DNA of 64,000 nucleotides from Lachnospiraceae bacterium (GTDB lineage Bacteria; Bacillota; Clostridia; Lachnospirales; Lachnospiraceae). A model generated the notes under the pieces. It ran no database searches and was not told where the DNA came from. It saw nothing but the letters and a program-made list of their open reading frames with translations. The stretch covers positions 128,980-192,979 of the forward strand of contig JAILRA010000033.1 of assembly GCA_024698715.1 (NCBI GenBank), read 5' to 3'. The position numbers were made by a program, and so were the translations under genes. Shown here piece after piece: positions 27,572 through 35,954 of this stretch; position 1 is the first letter of the stretch; the number at the start of each line of letters is the position of its first letter.

Positions 27572-28315
27572 TTACAGACTCAGTCCGCCGTCGATAACGA
27601 GCACCTGACCTGTAATGTAAGCTGCTTCATCGCTTGCAAGCATTGCTACGACATTACCGACTTCTTCGGGTGTTCCGAATCTTCCGAAAGGGATCGTCTG
27701 AAGATATTCTGTCTTTTTATCTTCGGGAAGTTTGTCAACCATGTCGGTAGCTATAAATCCGGGTGCAACGGCATTAACCCTTATTCCGTAGGGAGCAAGT
27801 TCCTTGGCCATTGTAGCGGTCATCGAGTTAACCGCACCCTTTGTAGCCGAGTAAACACTCTGACCCGCTACGGCAAGTTTGGAGCTGACTGATGATACGT
27901 TGATGATGCAGCCTTTTTTCTTTGAGAACATCTTAAGGGCTGCCTGCTGTGAGCAGTACATATAACCCTTGATATTCAGGTCAAGACACTTGTCGATCGT
28001 ATCGGGTGTCATCATAAGAACGTATTCGTCTTTTACGATACCTGCGTTATTTACAAGTACGTCAATCTTGCCGTACTTCTTTGTGATCTCACGAAACATA
28101 TGCTTTACTTCATCAAGATTTGCAACATTTGCTTTGTAGATATCTGCTTCGCTGCCGAATCCTTCGATGATGCTCTTAACTTCGTTTGCTGCATCTTCAT
28201 TCGAATTGTAGTTGATGATTACCGTATAGCCTTTCTTTCCGAGTGCTATGGCACATGCTCTTCCGATACCGCGACTTGCGCCGGTCACAAGAGCAATTTT
28301 CTTTTCGTTATCCAT
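27572..28315 (-). CDS. fabG: 3-oxoacyl-ACP reductase, FabG type
   Basis: 247-residue short-chain dehydrogenase: TGASRGIGRACA (NADPH), NNAGIV, catalytic Ser in NVSSVSS and YSATKGAV (Tyr/Lys), and C-terminal TGQVLVIDGGLSL. It reduces 3-oxoacyl-ACP. AAAGGGG precedes the ATG. 84 bp before fabZ, 11 bp after the double ketosynthase. Confidence 0.94.
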   Translation of the reverse strand: MDNEKKIALVTGASRGIGRACAIALGKKGYTVIINYNSNEDAANEVKSIIEGFGSEADIYKANVANLDEVKHMFREITKKYGKIDVLVNNAGIVKDEYVLMMTPDTIDKCLDLNIKGYMYCSQQAALKMFSKKKGCIINVSSVSSKLAVAGQSVYSATKGAVNSMTATMAKELAPYGIRVNAVAPGFIATDMVDKLPEDKKTEYLQTIPFGRFGTPEEVGNVVAMLASDEAAYITGQVLVIDGGLSL

Positions 28316-28326
28316 ATTTTTCCCCT

Positions 28327-30705
28327 TTATTTCTGAAGTACAACTGCGCTGTAGGATCCGCCTACACCGTAGGAAGTAGCAATTATATATTCAAAGTTCT
28401 TTGTATCGACTTTGTCCTTACGAACATTACCGCCGGCAATGAAGTAAGCATCCTGTGAATCTCCGAGTTCACCTGCAAGAGTTAATGCTGCGTGCGCTGC
28501 GGAAAGTGTAGCTGCTGCCGCTCTTGCTTCACCTACATAATCTTTTACGTTGATGACTGCGATTTCTTTGCCGAATACTTTTGAATATACATTCTTTTCA
28601 AGAGTATCCACTTCGTTAACACCGTTACCGAAACCGAATACCGCATCAATCTTATCTACTGTAATGCCTGCATCTGCGCAAGCCTCTTTGATCGCATTTG
28701 CAAGACCTTCGTCTGAACCCGCAACAGTACCGTATTCAACACCTTCGTGTGTCTGTGCGTAACCTGCAACCTTTGCATATTTCTTTGCAGAATGTGAAGC
28801 TGCCTGTGATGCGCTCTCAAGTGCGATCGTAACGGAACCGTCGGAAAGGTTCATTGAATTGCCGTTTCCGTAAATGTCTGATTTTGCATCTTTTACGAAT
28901 CCCAACTGTGTGTAGAGCTTGTTCATTACTGCACTGTTTTCGTCAGTACCGGAAGCAAGCATTGCTTTTGTTCTGTCCTGTCTGATTTCATTGGCTGCAT
29001 AGCAGATGGATGAAAGACCTGACTGGCTGCCGTTCGTGATCGTTACGTTGTAGCCTCTCATTCCTGTCTTGATCGAGAGATATCCGCCTGCCGCGTTGTA
29101 AACGGTGTTCGGGAAGTTGAATGCCGAACCGTTCTGTGTGCCTTCTTTTGAGATATGATCCTGGAACTCGTAAACGGTTGTAAGAGGACCGTCGCCGGTA
29201 CCGATGATCATACCGAAATCTTCAGCGTTTTCATCGTTAAATGTAAAGCCTGCATTGTTGATCGCTTCAATACCCGATACAACCTGCATGGTCGAAAGTT
29301 TGTCGAGTTTTCTGTAGAAAGCAAGCTTGATATCGTACTTGTCAAAATCTTCCTTGCCAAGTTCGGATGAAAGATTGTTGGATGCGATTGTTTCGCCGTT
29401 TTTAACTTTTTCGATGTAGTTTTCGATGCCGTTACCGATGGGAGAAACAATACCCATACCTGTAATGTAGATGTCTTCGTTGTTTTCTGTTTCAGACATC
29501 TTTCCTTCATTCTTAGCAAAGATGATGCTTGCATTGCTTCCGCCGAATGCGAATGAATTGCTCATAACGTAATTCATTTCTTTTTCTTTCATTGCATTGG
29601 GCATAAAGTCAATCTTTCCGGCTTTTTCTTTTAAAGCTTCAAGATCTTCATCCGTATATCCGATCGTGGGCGGAACCTTGTTATCCGTTAATGCTCTGAT
29701 CGCATAAACGGCTTCGATCGCGCCTGCCGCACCGAGGCAGTGTCCTACCATTGCCTTTGTGGATGAAACGCTTAAGTGATCGTTTGCATCATCGAAGATC
29801 GTATGGATTGAAAGGAACTCTGCTTCGTCGTTCTTGGCTGTTCCTGTTCCGTGTGCGTTGATGTAATCAAGGTCTTTCTTGTCTACGCCGGATTTATCAA
29901 GTGCTCTTCTGATCGCATACATCTGACCGATTCCGTCGGGACGGGGAGCCGTGATGTGATGAGCATCGGAGCTGATACCTGCCGATAAAACATCGCAGTA
30001 GATCTTTGCGCCACGCTTAATGGCATGTTCGTAAGACTCTACGATAATCGCACCTGCGCCTTCACCTAACGTGATACCGTTTGAATGGTTAAAAGGCGAG
30101 CAGGGATTTTCCGAAAGAGCATGAAGTGCGGTAAATCCTGCAAAAGGAACGGACGCAAAAGCATCTGCACCGCCTGCGATAAATACATCGCCCACACCTG
30201 CTCTTATAAGCTCGCATGCATATGCAACACTCATAGTACTTGCGGCACATGCGTTTCCTATATTTGTAACGACACCCTTCGCACCGGCCATATTGGCTAC
30301 ATGGTTTGCGATGGATGCGATAGTCATCTTATTAATGTCTTCTGTCTTTTCGCCTTTTTCGATGTAGTTTTCAATACTTACGACACCGCCGACACAGCTT
30401 CCCATTATTACGCCGAAACGTGCTGCATCAACATTTGCATTTGAAATGCCTGCATCGTTAAGTGCCTCTTTTGAAGCCTGAAGGCAGAGCATCGAAACCC
30501 TGTCCACTTTATCGTTCATCTCAATGTCGGAATCTTTTACTTCAGCTCCGAGATGAGCATAACAGTCATCCGAATTTACGCTTCTTGTTTTATCTATTCC
30601 GGGCGTGCCTTTAAGGGCATTCTCCCAGCACTCTTCAACATTTTTTCCGATCGCGTTTATCATTCCGAGTCCGGTAACCACGCATCTTGCATTTATATCT
30701 GACAT
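28327..30705 (-). CDS. Fused ketosynthase pair: active FabF-type KS plus inactive KS-beta-like domain
   Basis: 792 residues. KS-1 (about 5-398) has the full triad: Cys153 in GNACAAST, His285 in NAHGTGT, Lys317 and His322 in STKAMVGH. KS-2 (about 411-790) has the same fold, but Cys is Ser560 (TNGSQSG), the first His region reads GFGNG, and the second His is Glu (VKDYVGEA). This pattern resembles KS-alpha/KS-beta (chain-length factor) pairs of type II polyketide systems. Start at 30705 with GAGGAG 7 nt upstream; an upstream frame to 30789 has no site. An in-frame ATG with AAGGAA stands at the domain joint (29499). Confidence 0.88.
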   Translation of the reverse strand: MSDINARCVVTGLGMINAIGKNVEECWENALKGTPGIDKTRSVNSDDCYAHLGAEVKDSDIEMNDKVDRVSMLCLQASKEALNDAGISNANVDAARFGVIMGSCVGGVVSIENYIEKGEKTEDINKMTIASIANHVANMAGAKGVVTNIGNACAASTMSVAYACELIRAGVGDVFIAGGADAFASVPFAGFTALHALSENPCSPFNHSNGITLGEGAGAIIVESYEHAIKRGAKIYCDVLSAGISSDAHHITAPRPDGIGQMYAIRRALDKSGVDKKDLDYINAHGTGTAKNDEAEFLSIHTIFDDANDHLSVSSTKAMVGHCLGAAGAIEAVYAIRALTDNKVPPTIGYTDEDLEALKEKAGKIDFMPNAMKEKEMNYVMSNSFAFGGSNASIIFAKNEGKMSETENNEDIYITGMGIVSPIGNGIENYIEKVKNGETIASNNLSSELGKEDFDKYDIKLAFYRKLDKLSTMQVVSGIEAINNAGFTFNDENAEDFGMIIGTGDGPLTTVYEFQDHISKEGTQNGSAFNFPNTVYNAAGGYLSIKTGMRGYNVTITNGSQSGLSSICYAANEIRQDRTKAMLASGTDENSAVMNKLYTQLGFVKDAKSDIYGNGNSMNLSDGSVTIALESASQAASHSAKKYAKVAGYAQTHEGVEYGTVAGSDEGLANAIKEACADAGITVDKIDAVFGFGNGVNEVDTLEKNVYSKVFGKEIAVINVKDYVGEARAAAATLSAAHAALTLAGELGDSQDAYFIAGGNVRKDKVDTKNFEYIIATSYGVGGSYSAVVLQK

Positions 30706-30748
30706 TTTTTTCTCCTCATGTATTGGATATCTTTTCGCCTTACGATTT

Positions 30749-30774
30749 AATAAAGACGAATCGCTTCGCGATTT
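30749..30774. repeat. 26-bp direct repeat, copy 1
   Basis: AATAAAGACGAATCGCTTCG and six more bases; contains the palindrome AATCGC-TTC-GCGATT. Differs from copy 2 at one base. Lies in the acp-ketosynthase gap. Confidence 0.85.
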
Positions 30775-30815
30775 TCTTTCTTCAAACAATCATCATCTGA
30801 TTTAGAATTTTAAAT

Positions 30816-30841
30816 AATAAAGACAAATCGCTTCGCGATTT
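30816..30841. repeat. 26-bp direct repeat, copy 2
   Basis: Second copy, 67 bp from the first, again folding into a short hairpin with the loop TTC. A third related GCTTCGC core occurs in the next hairpin (30845-30885). Confidence 0.85.
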
Positions 30842-30844
30842 CCC

Positions 30845-30885
30845 AAACACACTCGGAATCCGCTTCGCTACTTCCTCGTGTGTTT
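30845..30885. repeat. Long hairpin AAACACAC..GTGTGTTT
   Basis: AAACACAC-TC-GGAA and TTCC-TC-GTGTGTTT pair around a loop containing CCGCTTCGCTA; symmetrical 2-nt internal loop. Together with the two direct repeats it makes a cluster of GCTTCGC-centred hairpins. Confidence 0.75.
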
Positions 30886-30892
30886 GACGGCT

Positions 30893-30939
30893 AAAAAAGT
30901 TCATAAACAAGATTGATGCAAGCATCATCTTGTTTATGA
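30893..30939 (-). terminator. Terminator after the acyl carrier protein gene
   Basis: Near-perfect 18-bp stem TCATAAACAAGA..TCTTGTTTATGA with an AA-centred loop; on the minus strand followed by ACTTTTTTAG. It lies 20 nt past the acp stop and could cut the operon or yield acp-rich mRNA. Confidence 0.8.
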
Positions 30940-30958
30940 CATTTTTATCCTGTCTTTA

Positions 30959-31207
30959 TTACATGTTCTCAACAACGTATTTTGTGAGACTTGTAATGTT
31001 GTAGAAGTTCTCTTTTGCAACACCTGTCATTGCAACACCGTATTCACTGTCGATGCATGCGATGATCTCGAGAGAATCAACGGAATCCAATCCGATTCCG
31101 TCACCGAAAAGAGGAATCTCGTAATCGAGTTCTTCAGCGGGAATTCTCAAATTTTCCGATAACATCTCTTTGATTCTTGCTGCAATAGCGAGTTCTTTCT
31201 CGTTCAT
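30959..31207 (-). CDS. Acyl carrier protein
   Basis: 82 residues. The phosphopantetheine Ser is in GLDSVDSLEII (about residue 56 region), with the preceding acidic helix typical of ACP. It differs from housekeeping ACP (LGADSLD) and resembles ACPs of accessory clusters. AAGGAG precedes the start. Followed by a strong hairpin before the ketosynthase gene. Confidence 0.9.
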   Translation of the reverse strand: MNEKELAIAARIKEMLSENLRIPAEELDYEIPLFGDGIGLDSVDSLEIIACIDSEYGVAMTGVAKENFYNITSLTKYVVENM

Positions 31208-31272
31208 CTTTTACTCTCCTTTTTGGATATAATATATTTTATTAATCGCATGTCGGCGATAAATAAACCATG

Positions 31273-31986
31273 TTAAACAACTTCTTCTTTTTCCTTCTCA
31301 GCCATTTTCTCTCTGTATTTAATGACATCGTCGGTAACGAATTTGGGATTGCCGTATCTGTCCTTAAGATCGATTATGGTGTCCCTGCAGAATCCCGCAT
31401 ATTTCTTCAGTATCTGCGAAGGTCTTCCGGGCTCTTTCTTGAAATCAATGTACTGCGGTTTTCCGATGATAACTCTGACAGGCTTGAAGAAATCCACTTT
31501 TCTGTCAAGACAGATCGGAACAAGAGGGATATTGCTCTGCTTTGCGAGCATCAAAAATCCGGGCTGGAATTCAAGTAACAGACCATCCTTGCTGGTATGT
31601 CCTTCGGGGAAGAAGAAAATGCTCTTTCCTTCGTCCGTAACTTTCTTTCCCTTCATCAGCCACGATGTATCCATCTGCTCCCTGTCGAGAGGAATATATC
31701 TTCTGTGCAGTAAAAGTCTGTGGAAGAGTTTGTTCTTTTCATACCAGTCTTTTCCGATAAAGGTATACGGATACCATCTTCTCAGGATATCAAAAGCGAA
31801 AACTCCGTCCGAATAACCCGTATGATTCGAATAGATTACGCAGGCTTTTTTCATGACTGCCTGTGAAGCTTTCTTATCTTCCCATATGATTCTTCTCGGA
31901 TAAAGGATACGAAGTACAGGCCATGTTCCTACATAAAGAAATACGATTATTAAAGACTCGAATGCCCAGTTTAATTTTTTTAACAT
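31273..31986 (-). CDS. PlsC-type lysophospholipid/acyl acyltransferase
   Basis: 237 residues, one N-terminal membrane helix (about 12-28). Motif I SNHTGYSDG (His-x4-Asp), motif III FPEGHTSKDG, and a later IPLVPICLD fit the PlsC/LPLAT family, which moves acyl chains from ACP or CoA to a hydroxyl acceptor. The ATG directly abuts the TAA of the upstream flavoprotein gene and has no ribosome site of its own, so translation is coupled. Acceptor unknown; it may attach the chain made by this cluster. Confidence 0.85.
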   Translation of the reverse strand: MLKKLNWAFESLIIVFLYVGTWPVLRILYPRRIIWEDKKASQAVMKKACVIYSNHTGYSDGVFAFDILRRWYPYTFIGKDWYEKNKLFHRLLLHRRYIPLDREQMDTSWLMKGKKVTDEGKSIFFFPEGHTSKDGLLLEFQPGFLMLAKQSNIPLVPICLDRKVDFFKPVRVIIGKPQYIDFKKEPGRPSQILKKYAGFCRDTIIDLKDRYGNPKFVTDDVIKYREKMAEKEKEEVV

Positions 31987-32739
31987 TTATTCAACAACCT
32001 TTCCGTAAGGGCCGACACCGGGTTCATCCCAGTTAAGATTGATCGCCTGTGCAAAAGTATTGTGTCCGAGCATCGGAACACTAAGTTTTTCTTCCGTTTC
32101 CGCGGAAAGTTTTTTGTTTAAAGCAAATTCTCTTCCGGCTTCCTCAAATTTAATCATGTATCTGTTTATTTTGTTTTCAAAGGTTTTTTCGGCCAGCATT
32201 CCGCCCTGAGGAACGAATATCCTCGTGTAATTGTCATGACCGCAGATCTTGTCGAACTGGTTGATGACCGCATCGTAACAGTCCACCGTTTCCTCATATC
32301 CGCAGGCACTCACAAGTACAAGTTTTTTGCTCATGAGTTCGGGATAACGCATCTCGTGTAAAAATCTGCCCGTGGCTTCGTCTCCGTTTACCGCTCTGTA
32401 TTCGGAAACAAAATTGATCATCCTGTCCATAAATGCTTTCATCTTCGACGGAAGACCGAAAAAATAAAGCGGAAAACTCTCTATTATCACATCGCTTTCG
32501 AGTACGAGTTTTCTTATCTCATCCATATCGTCCCTGATGATGCATTCGCCTTTTTTCAGTTTCCAGCAGCAAAAGCATCCGTAACAGTGTTCGATATGTT
32601 TATCGCGAAGATTGATCTTTGTCACTTCGGTATTATCTTCACCGTTTTCTTTTACTATCCCGCGGATGAATGACTCGGCAACTTTTAATGAGGAACTCGA
32701 ATTTCCTCTCATGCTTCCGTTTAAAAGCAAAATCTTCAT
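31987..32739 (-). CDS. NAD(P)H-dependent FMN reductase-like flavoprotein
   Basis: 250 residues, flavodoxin-like. Phosphate loop LLNGSMRGNSSSSLK, then CYGCFCCWKLKKGECIIRDDM region (Cys-rich loop of iron-sulfur flavoprotein/NADPH reductase families), then SFPLYFFGLPSKMKAFMDR. Likely redox role, substrate unknown. First gene of the minus-strand acyl operon. Start at 32739 (ATG) preferred to an in-frame GTG 18 nt upstream that lacks any ribosome site. Confidence 0.8.
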   Translation of the reverse strand: MKILLLNGSMRGNSSSSLKVAESFIRGIVKENGEDNTEVTKINLRDKHIEHCYGCFCCWKLKKGECIIRDDMDEIRKLVLESDVIIESFPLYFFGLPSKMKAFMDRMINFVSEYRAVNGDEATGRFLHEMRYPELMSKKLVLVSACGYEETVDCYDAVINQFDKICGHDNYTRIFVPQGGMLAEKTFENKINRYMIKFEEAGREFALNKKLSAETEEKLSVPMLGHNTFAQAINLNWDEPGVGPYGKVVE

Positions 32740-32801
32740 AAGGCAAAATTCTCCCACTAACCGTGATAATTTTTTACCAAAGCTGTTCCCTTTTCAATAA
32801 A

Positions 32802-32847
32802 CATTTGATATTATATGTATGAAATTCAGACAAACGACCATCAAATG
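32802..32847. promoter_or_regulatory. Possible operator in the TetR/flavoprotein divergent region
   Basis: CATTTGAT (32802-32809) and ATCAAATG (32840-32847) form an 8-bp inverted repeat next to a minus-strand TATAAT (32815-32810) lacking a good -35. Placement between a TetR gene and the operon it faces suggests regulator control; the arms are far apart for one TetR dimer. Confidence 0.3.
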
Positions 32848-32959
32848 CCCAAAAGAAATATTAACTTAATATTAACTTTTGAATTTTTGTGCGTTTTTCG
32901 CGCAATCGGCACCAATAAAGGACTTCGGGATTTTTTGTAAAAAACGAAAGGATGAAAAA

Positions 32960-33538
32960 ATGTCTCAATTTACCAAAAAAGCCATAATGGACAGCTTTGT
33001 TGAACTTGCCCAAAATATCCCCATGGATAAGATCACTATAAAACAGGTCGTGGACAACTGCGGAATAAACAGAAACACTTTTTATTATTATTTTCAGGAC
33101 CTGTATGCTCTTAAAGAAGAGATCATATATACGAAGGGACAGAAACTCTTTTCCGGAATGGATTTTTCTTCCAACGAATCCTGGAAATCCAATCTTCGTA
33201 TCGTGGGAGCTTACGCAAGAAAAAATGAGGCTTTCATAAAGAACCTTTTCAATTCCATGGGACGCGATGCTTTCGGTGATTATATCGTGGATGTTGTATC
33301 CAAGATGGCTTATCTAAATATCGAAAATCTCTATGAGACCAAGATCGTTCCTACCGGAAAAAAAGTCAGCGAAAAAGACAAAAGACGCCTTGCATATTTC
33401 TTTTCCAAGGTTTTTGCCGAAACAACGGTTGAATGGCTCAGGGGAAAAAGCAGCAGCGATCCGGTGGAGACACTCGAATATGGAATAGGGATGCTCGACG
33501 GCGTAGTGGAGATCATGCTGACAAATCTTGCAAGATAA
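32960..33538 (+). CDS. TetR/AcrR family regulator
   Basis: 192 residues. HTH at about 5-50 (AIMDSFVELAQNIPMDKITIKQVVDNCGINRNTFYYYF, of which the recognition helix is GINRNTFYYYF); the C-terminal ligand domain is unlike named members. ATG at 32960 has AAAGGA; a longer frame upstream is not supported. Divergent from the flavoprotein-acyl operon and 115 bp before the esterase gene, so it may control either or both. Confidence 0.85.
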   Translation: MSQFTKKAIMDSFVELAQNIPMDKITIKQVVDNCGINRNTFYYYFQDLYALKEEIIYTKGQKLFSGMDFSSNESWKSNLRIVGAYARKNEAFIKNLFNSMGRDAFGDYIVDVVSKMAYLNIENLYETKIVPTGKKVSEKDKRRLAYFFSKVFAETTVEWLRGKSSSDPVETLEYGIGMLDGVVEIMLTNLAR

Positions 33539-33653
33539 ACATTTCAAAAAACACAGTCATTTTTTTGGTTCAAACTATAACAAAACAGTCATTAAAGTGC
33601 TATAATAATTAGTTGTGGTCAGGAATGAATAAGTATTTTCGAAAGGAACTTTC

Positions 33654-34640
33654 ATGAGATTAATCAAACTCGCAAATCAAGATAATAACGATAATCAGAT
33701 GACGCCTCTCATGAAGGCCATCAAATCAATTCATTCGGTCTCCGCATCCGGCGATTCCATTTTACTTGAGGACATAAAAAAACAAAGAGCAAGTCAGGAT
33801 CTTTTCGGCAGTCTCAGCACACCTGCGATCAGCATAGATACCGACCCACTCACCGTAAAAGGAATTCCATGCGAATGGGTCAAGCCCAATCACAAACATG
33901 ACAGAAGACACGTAATCATGTACTGTCACGGAGGAGGTTACACCTGCGGAAGTCTGAAATATGCAAGGGTTCTCGCTTCCAAACTGGCGCTTCACTCCGG
34001 AATGGCGGTAATGTCATTTGAATACAGACTTGCTCCTGAAAACCCGTATCCTTCAGCACTGGAAGATGCGCAGACAATATGGAATTATCTGATGCAGTAC
34101 GGATTCGGTGCAAGAGAAGTTGTTCTGGTAGGAGACTCGGCCGGCGGAAATCTGGCTTTAGAGCTTGCACTCAAACTTAAAGCACAGGGAAGACTCCTTC
34201 CAAAAGGGATCGTTCTTATGAGTCCCTGGACAGATATGACAATGTCGGGAGACTCTTATAAAACCTGCAAGGATGCGGATCCCGTTCTTTCTAAAGAATA
34301 TATCAGAACGGCTCGCTATTCTTTCGTCGGTCTAAACGATAAATTCAACGAAGAAATAAAAGATTTTAAGATCTCTGATTCGGATTTTAACTTTGCGGAT
34401 CCCAAATATTCGCCGGTTTTTGCCGAATTCGACGAGTTCCCGCCATGCCTCATACAGGTCGGTTCCAATGAGGTTTTAAAATCCGATTCATACAATCTTT
34501 ACGATAAACTGATCCGTGACAATGTTACGGTAACACTCGAAGAATACGAGGATGCCTGGCATGTATTCCAGATGATGCCCTTTAAAAAAGCAGCACGTGC
34601 CATGGAATCCGTCAGCAAGTTTATCGAAGAATTATATTAA
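33654..34640 (+). CDS. Alpha/beta hydrolase, hormone-sensitive lipase type
   Basis: 328 residues, cytosolic. Oxyanion motif CHGGGYTCGS (about 92-100), nucleophile GDSAGGNLALEL (Ser about 161), Asp near EVLKSDSYN and His in DAWHVFQMM complete the triad of the HSL/BD-FAE esterase family. Cleaves short acyl esters; natural substrate unknown. AAAGGAAC precedes the ATG. First gene of an esterase-acyltransferase-DUF6320 set. Confidence 0.9.
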   Translation: MRLIKLANQDNNDNQMTPLMKAIKSIHSVSASGDSILLEDIKKQRASQDLFGSLSTPAISIDTDPLTVKGIPCEWVKPNHKHDRRHVIMYCHGGGYTCGSLKYARVLASKLALHSGMAVMSFEYRLAPENPYPSALEDAQTIWNYLMQYGFGAREVVLVGDSAGGNLALELALKLKAQGRLLPKGIVLMSPWTDMTMSGDSYKTCKDADPVLSKEYIRTARYSFVGLNDKFNEEIKDFKISDSDFNFADPKYSPVFAEFDEFPPCLIQVGSNEVLKSDSYNLYDKLIRDNVTVTLEEYEDAWHVFQMMPFKKAARAMESVSKFIEELY

Positions 34641-34676
34641 GCAGTAAAGGGAATCCCAAAAGGGATTATTTAAGCA

Positions 34677-35933
34677 ATGGCTCACGATACATGGTACAGA
34701 ATGGATAATGTGGCAAAAGTATTTCTGGCGAGCGCGAACGACCGCGACACCAGATCTTTTCGTATGAGCTGCACCCTGAACGAAGATATCGATGAGAGTA
34801 CTTTAAACCAGGCAGTTCAGCTTGCCGCCAAAGAAAGGCCCCAGTATCAGGTCACTATCCTTCGCGGTTTCTTCTGGCATTATATGGAACAGATTGATAT
34901 GCTTCCCACAGTTAAAATGGAGGACGAACGTCCCTGTCCCATGCTCATCGATTCAAAAACATTCGGAAAACTCCATTATCAGGTCACATATTATCATAAC
35001 AGGATAAATCTGGATTTCTTTCATGCCATTGCGGACGGAAACGGTGCGATAGAATTTTTGAACCTCATCGTATATCATTATCTGAAACTCAGACATCCGA
35101 ATGAAATCCCGATACTTGCGATGACCAGCGGAGCATCGGAAGCCGATCTTTCACAGGACAGTTTCAAGCATTATTTTTCAAAGAAGAACAGTACAGTCAA
35201 AAAGAAAAAACAAAAGATTGCCTATCATCTGAAAGGTGTCAAACTGCCCTACAATCAGCTGCTCTTCATGGAAGTCCATATGAATGTCGACGATATTTTA
35301 AAGAAAGCCAAAGATATGAACATTACTCTGACCGCATATGTGGCAGCCAAACTTATGATGAGTATATATCGCGACATGCCGGTTATCAAAAGGATCCAGC
35401 CCGTTACCATAAGCATGCCGGTTAATCTTCGCAACTACTACCCTTCGAACACGTCCAGGAATTTTTTCAATTCGGTTACCGTCAGTCATCTTTTCAAAAG
35501 TACGGACACATTCGAAAGCGTAGCCGAGCAGTTCAGTAAAGATCTGAAAGAAGAGCTCACTCCCGAAATGGTTGAAGCGAGAATGATAGACTACGAGAAA
35601 CTCGAAAACTTCTTTTTTATCAGAATGGTTCCTCTGTTCATGAAAAATCCTGCGGTAAACATAGTCACCAGAAGAGTTAACCGCCGTGTGACCGCAGTTC
35701 TTTCCAATCTCGGAAGACTCAAGGTCCCCGAAGAGCTCAACTCATACATCAGATCCTACAGTGCTTTCTGCTCTACGGGAAGTCTGTTTACGGTTCTGAG
35801 TACGTACAACGGAAAACTGGTCATGAGCATCAGTTCCGCATACAAGAGCACCCAGGTCCTTCGTGATTTCATAAAAGGGTTTGCCGATGACGGAATCGAT
35901 GTCACTGTATATTCAACTGAAGTCTATAACTGA
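34677..35933 (+). CDS. Condensation-fold acyltransferase (alcohol acetyltransferase-like)
   Basis: 418 residues. The HxxxDG motif (FFHAIADGNGAIEF, about 119-124 region) and overall two-lobe layout match the chloramphenicol-acetyltransferase/condensation superfamily, including PapA-type and alcohol acetyltransferases. Could move an acyl group from ACP or CoA to an alcohol or amine. A small AATCCC-AAAA-GGGATT hairpin (34652-34667) covers the AAAAGGGA ribosome site region. Follows the esterase by 36 bp. Confidence 0.75.
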   Translation: MAHDTWYRMDNVAKVFLASANDRDTRSFRMSCTLNEDIDESTLNQAVQLAAKERPQYQVTILRGFFWHYMEQIDMLPTVKMEDERPCPMLIDSKTFGKLHYQVTYYHNRINLDFFHAIADGNGAIEFLNLIVYHYLKLRHPNEIPILAMTSGASEADLSQDSFKHYFSKKNSTVKKKKQKIAYHLKGVKLPYNQLLFMEVHMNVDDILKKAKDMNITLTAYVAAKLMMSIYRDMPVIKRIQPVTISMPVNLRNYYPSNTSRNFFNSVTVSHLFKSTDTFESVAEQFSKDLKEELTPEMVEARMIDYEKLENFFFIRMVPLFMKNPAVNIVTRRVNRRVTAVLSNLGRLKVPEELNSYIRSYSAFCSTGSLFTVLSTYNGKLVMSISSAYKSTQVLRDFIKGFADDGIDVTVYSTEVYN

Positions 35934-35954
35934 AATATAATAATCGGAGCATAA

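Noticed and set aside
28327..30705. Double ketosynthase as an assembly or frameshift artefact
   Set aside because: The frame is continuous through the joint with normal codon use and an Asn/Glu linker, so a true fusion is simpler.
32879..32959. N-terminal extension of the TetR protein
   Set aside because: Cys/Phe-rich and without ribosome site; the ATG at 32960 has AAAGGA and begins directly at the HTH region.
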